Positions 59,944 to 64,000 of a stretch of DNA of 64,000 nucleotides are shown piece after piece. Position 1 is the first letter of the stretch. The number at the start of each line of letters is the position of its first letter. Under the pieces are notes generated by a model. It was not told the DNA's origin. It ran no database searches and saw only the letters and a program-made list of their open reading frames with translations. This DNA comes from Thiobacillus sp. SCUT-2. Its GTDB lineage: Bacteria; Pseudomonadota; Gammaproteobacteria; Burkholderiales; Thiobacillaceae. A program made the position numbers and the translations under genes. The stretch lies in assembly GCF_035621355.1 (NCBI RefSeq), contig NZ_CP141769.1:1240001-1304000 (forward strand), in the 5' to 3' direction.

Positions 59944-60735
59944 ATGCGACGGCGTCGCCGCATCGCCTACGACCACGACAACCACGACCGCTGGCTGGTG
60001 TCGTACGCCGATTTCATCACGCTGCTGTTCGCCTTCTTCGTCGTGATGTACGCGGTCTCGGCCGTCAACGAGAACAAGTACCGGCTCCTCGCCAACGCGC
60101 TCGGCAGCGCCTTCGGCAATCCGGCAGCCGAGGTGGCGGTGCCGCAGGTGTCGCCGGCGCCGCTGCCGCCCGAAGTGCGGCAGCGCACGCTGAAGCAGCA
60201 GCAGGCGATCGAGGAACGCGAGCACATGACCACCGTGGCGAGCAGCCTGCTCGAGGCGATGGCGCCGCTGGTCAAGGAAGGGCAGGTGCGCGTCACCCAG
60301 AGCCGCCGCGGCGTCAGCATCGAGATCAACGCGAACGTGCTGTTCGCCCCGGGGCGCGCCGAACTCGAACCGGCATCGCTGGCGGTCCTGCGCACGGTCG
60401 CCGGGAAGCTGAAAAACGAGCCGTTCAACCTCGAGGTGTCCGGCCACACCGACAACGTGCCGATCTCCAATTCGACGTTCGCCTCCAACTGGGAGCTGTC
60501 GGCGGTGCGTGCCACCAGCGTGGTGCGCCTGCTGGCGGCGAACGGCATCGCCCCCGAGCGGCTCGCCGCCGTCGGGCGCGAGGCCAGCCAGCCGGTGGCG
60601 TCGAACGACACCCCGGAAGGCCGCGCGCGCAATCGCCGCGTCGAGCTGATGATCCTGTCGACCATGCCGGACACCGTCGAGGAAATCCCGGTCCAGCCGA
60701 AGCCCGAAGCCCCGCCCCGCAGCCCGGCCTCTTGA
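59944..60735 (+). CDS. motD: Second MotB-type stator protein (MotD)
   Basis: 263 residues: single helix with ion-binding D23 in SYADFITLLFAFFVVMYAVS, then an OmpA-like domain (EVSGHTDNVPISNSTF, NWELSAVRATSVVRLL). A basic run MRRRRRIAYD precedes the helix. Forms an alternative stator with MotC. Sodium or proton coupling cannot be decided here. Confidence 0.92.
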   Translation: MRRRRRIAYDHDNHDRWLVSYADFITLLFAFFVVMYAVSAVNENKYRLLANALGSAFGNPAAEVAVPQVSPAPLPPEVRQRTLKQQQAIEEREHMTTVASSLLEAMAPLVKEGQVRVTQSRRGVSIEINANVLFAPGRAELEPASLAVLRTVAGKLKNEPFNLEVSGHTDNVPISNSTFASNWELSAVRATSVVRLLAANGIAPERLAAVGREASQPVASNDTPEGRARNRRVELMILSTMPDTVEEIPVQPKPEAPPRSPAS

Positions 60736-60799
60736 AATCGGGCGGGCAGGCCCGATACTTCCAGTTCCGCTGTCCGGAACGAATTGAGAAGATCAGACC

Positions 60800-63172
<2,373 letters not shown>

Positions 63173-63214
63173 AGCGGGACGCCGTTGGCTGCGGGCTGAT
63201 GCTGATTTTGGTTC

Positions 63215-64000
63215 TCAGCGAATCGACAGGCGCATCACGCCGTTCTGCTGTTCAAGCCGGAGCATGCGCATTACATTCATGCCCAGCAGCGCATCGGTGG
63301 GCAAATTCGGCATGACGGCCACGTCGAAATCCCGCAGGACGAAGTCCCCGATCTGGATTGTTGACACTTTGGCTACGCAGCCTTGGGCGGGACCGTTTGC
63401 CGTGTTGAAGGTGCGGCTGGCGCACGAAGCGATGCCGGATTTGTAGGCGGTTTCCGGCGACAACGTGGTGAGTGTGGCGCCCGTATCCACCATGAAAACG
63501 GTCGCTGTTCCGTTCACGTATCCGGCCGCGTAATAGTGGCCGTCGGGTCGTTGTGTCAAATCCACGAAGCCAGGCCCCTTGACGTTGGGTTGCGGTCGTG
63601 AGGCCGCATGGGGTTGAGGTTGTCGGCGTCCCACCGAGATACGGAAGCCCTCGGGCCGGGCGGCGTCAGAGGACGTCAGCGAGAGGACGCTCGCCCCGCC
63701 GGCTTGCACTTCGACACCGCCCCGGATGTTCACCCGCGCACCGTCCTGGAAACCTGCCTGGTCGTTGCACCATGACGACCCGGCAAGAATAAACAAACCG
63801 TAATGGCCGACCGGGACACTGGCCTGTGCTGTCTGGCCGGCGAGCACGGACAAGCCCAGCATGCGCTTCCCCGTGCCGGGGTCGGTCAGATAGGCGACTA
63901 CATGGAAGCGATGCCGATTGGCGATTTCCAGCCCGGAATACAGAACATCGGACCGCCGCATACGCGAGGGGTCGGCGAGCTGGACGGCGCCGTTTGCCGG
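63215..64000 (-). CDS. Retropepsin-like aspartic protease, partial at its 5' end
   Basis: At least 248 residues to the stop at 63215. The C-terminal third is a clan AA retropepsin-like domain: catalytic VDTGATLTTLS and the closing LLGMNVMRML. The N-terminal part (about 1-105) is not recognised. An in-frame ATG exists at 63961, but the frame stays open to the window edge and the text there reads like coding sequence, so the gene probably starts outside. Possible membrane or periplasmic protein; the target is unknown. Confidence 0.75.
   Translation of the reverse strand, partial: PANGAVQLADPSRMRRSDVLYSGLEIANRHRFHVVAYLTDPGTGKRMLGLSVLAGQTAQASVPVGHYGLFILAGSSWCNDQAGFQDGARVNIRGGVEVQAGGASVLSLTSSDAARPEGFRISVGRRQPQPHAASRPQPNVKGPGFVDLTQRPDGHYYAAGYVNGTATVFMVDTGATLTTLSPETAYKSGIASCASRTFNTANGPAQGCVAKVSTIQIGDFVLRDFDVAVMPNLPTDALLGMNVMRMLRLEQQNGVMRLSIR

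Overview
The window is a high-GC chromosomal segment interrupted at about 10.0-20.4 kb by a visibly lower-GC integron. Gene content points to a flagellated betaproteobacterium: flhDC master regulators, two stator gene pairs, an flhB-flhA-flhF-flhG-fliA cluster, dapD/dapC, mltF and the clpS-clpA pair. A Thiobacillaceae-like host is a guess; nothing here fixes the genus.

Layout. 1-9.8 kb, all on the minus strand: a phosphoketolase block (glgP, xfp, partial ackA), a YeaO-like protein, an EamA exporter overlapping a truncated haemoglobin, an exported esterase, a methyltransferase and an MgtC-like membrane protein. 9.97-20.4 kb: a chromosomal integron with 22 gene cassettes read leftward, an attI region, and intI on the plus strand. 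intI overlaps tadA, which overlaps an L,D-transpeptidase gene. 22.4-23.6 kb: a gene-free block of about 182-bp repeats. 23.6-33 kb: a GIY-YIG protein, an M48 lipoprotein protease, dapD and dapC (dapC carries an in-frame insertion of two hairpin repeats), transporters, fpr, a cupin, an FGGY kinase and queF. 33-43 kb: smc, a parDE toxin-antitoxin pair, serS, mltF, tRNA-Ser(CGA), clpS and clpA. 43-49 kb: a secreted coiled-coil protein, manC and an MgtA-type P-type ATPase. 49-61 kb: the flagellar regulon. 61-64 kb: lon and a partial aspartic protease.

The integron is the most interesting part. For 21 of 22 cassettes the inner core site (R'') exactly complements the first bases of the same cassette, as expected if each unit inserted as a circle. 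Most cassettes encode small membrane or unrecognised proteins. Recognisable ones are a Gdx/SugE guanidinium exporter, an RraB-like protein, a cupin, a WYL-like protein and an FtsK-gamma-like winged helix. The gdx cassette carries its own 5' element: two hairpins with ACGA and ACGG loops just before the Shine-Dalgarno, matching a guanidine-II (mini-ykkC) riboswitch. Two other cassettes are diverged copies of one ORF-less unit, and one 456-bp cassette is present twice without visible differences.
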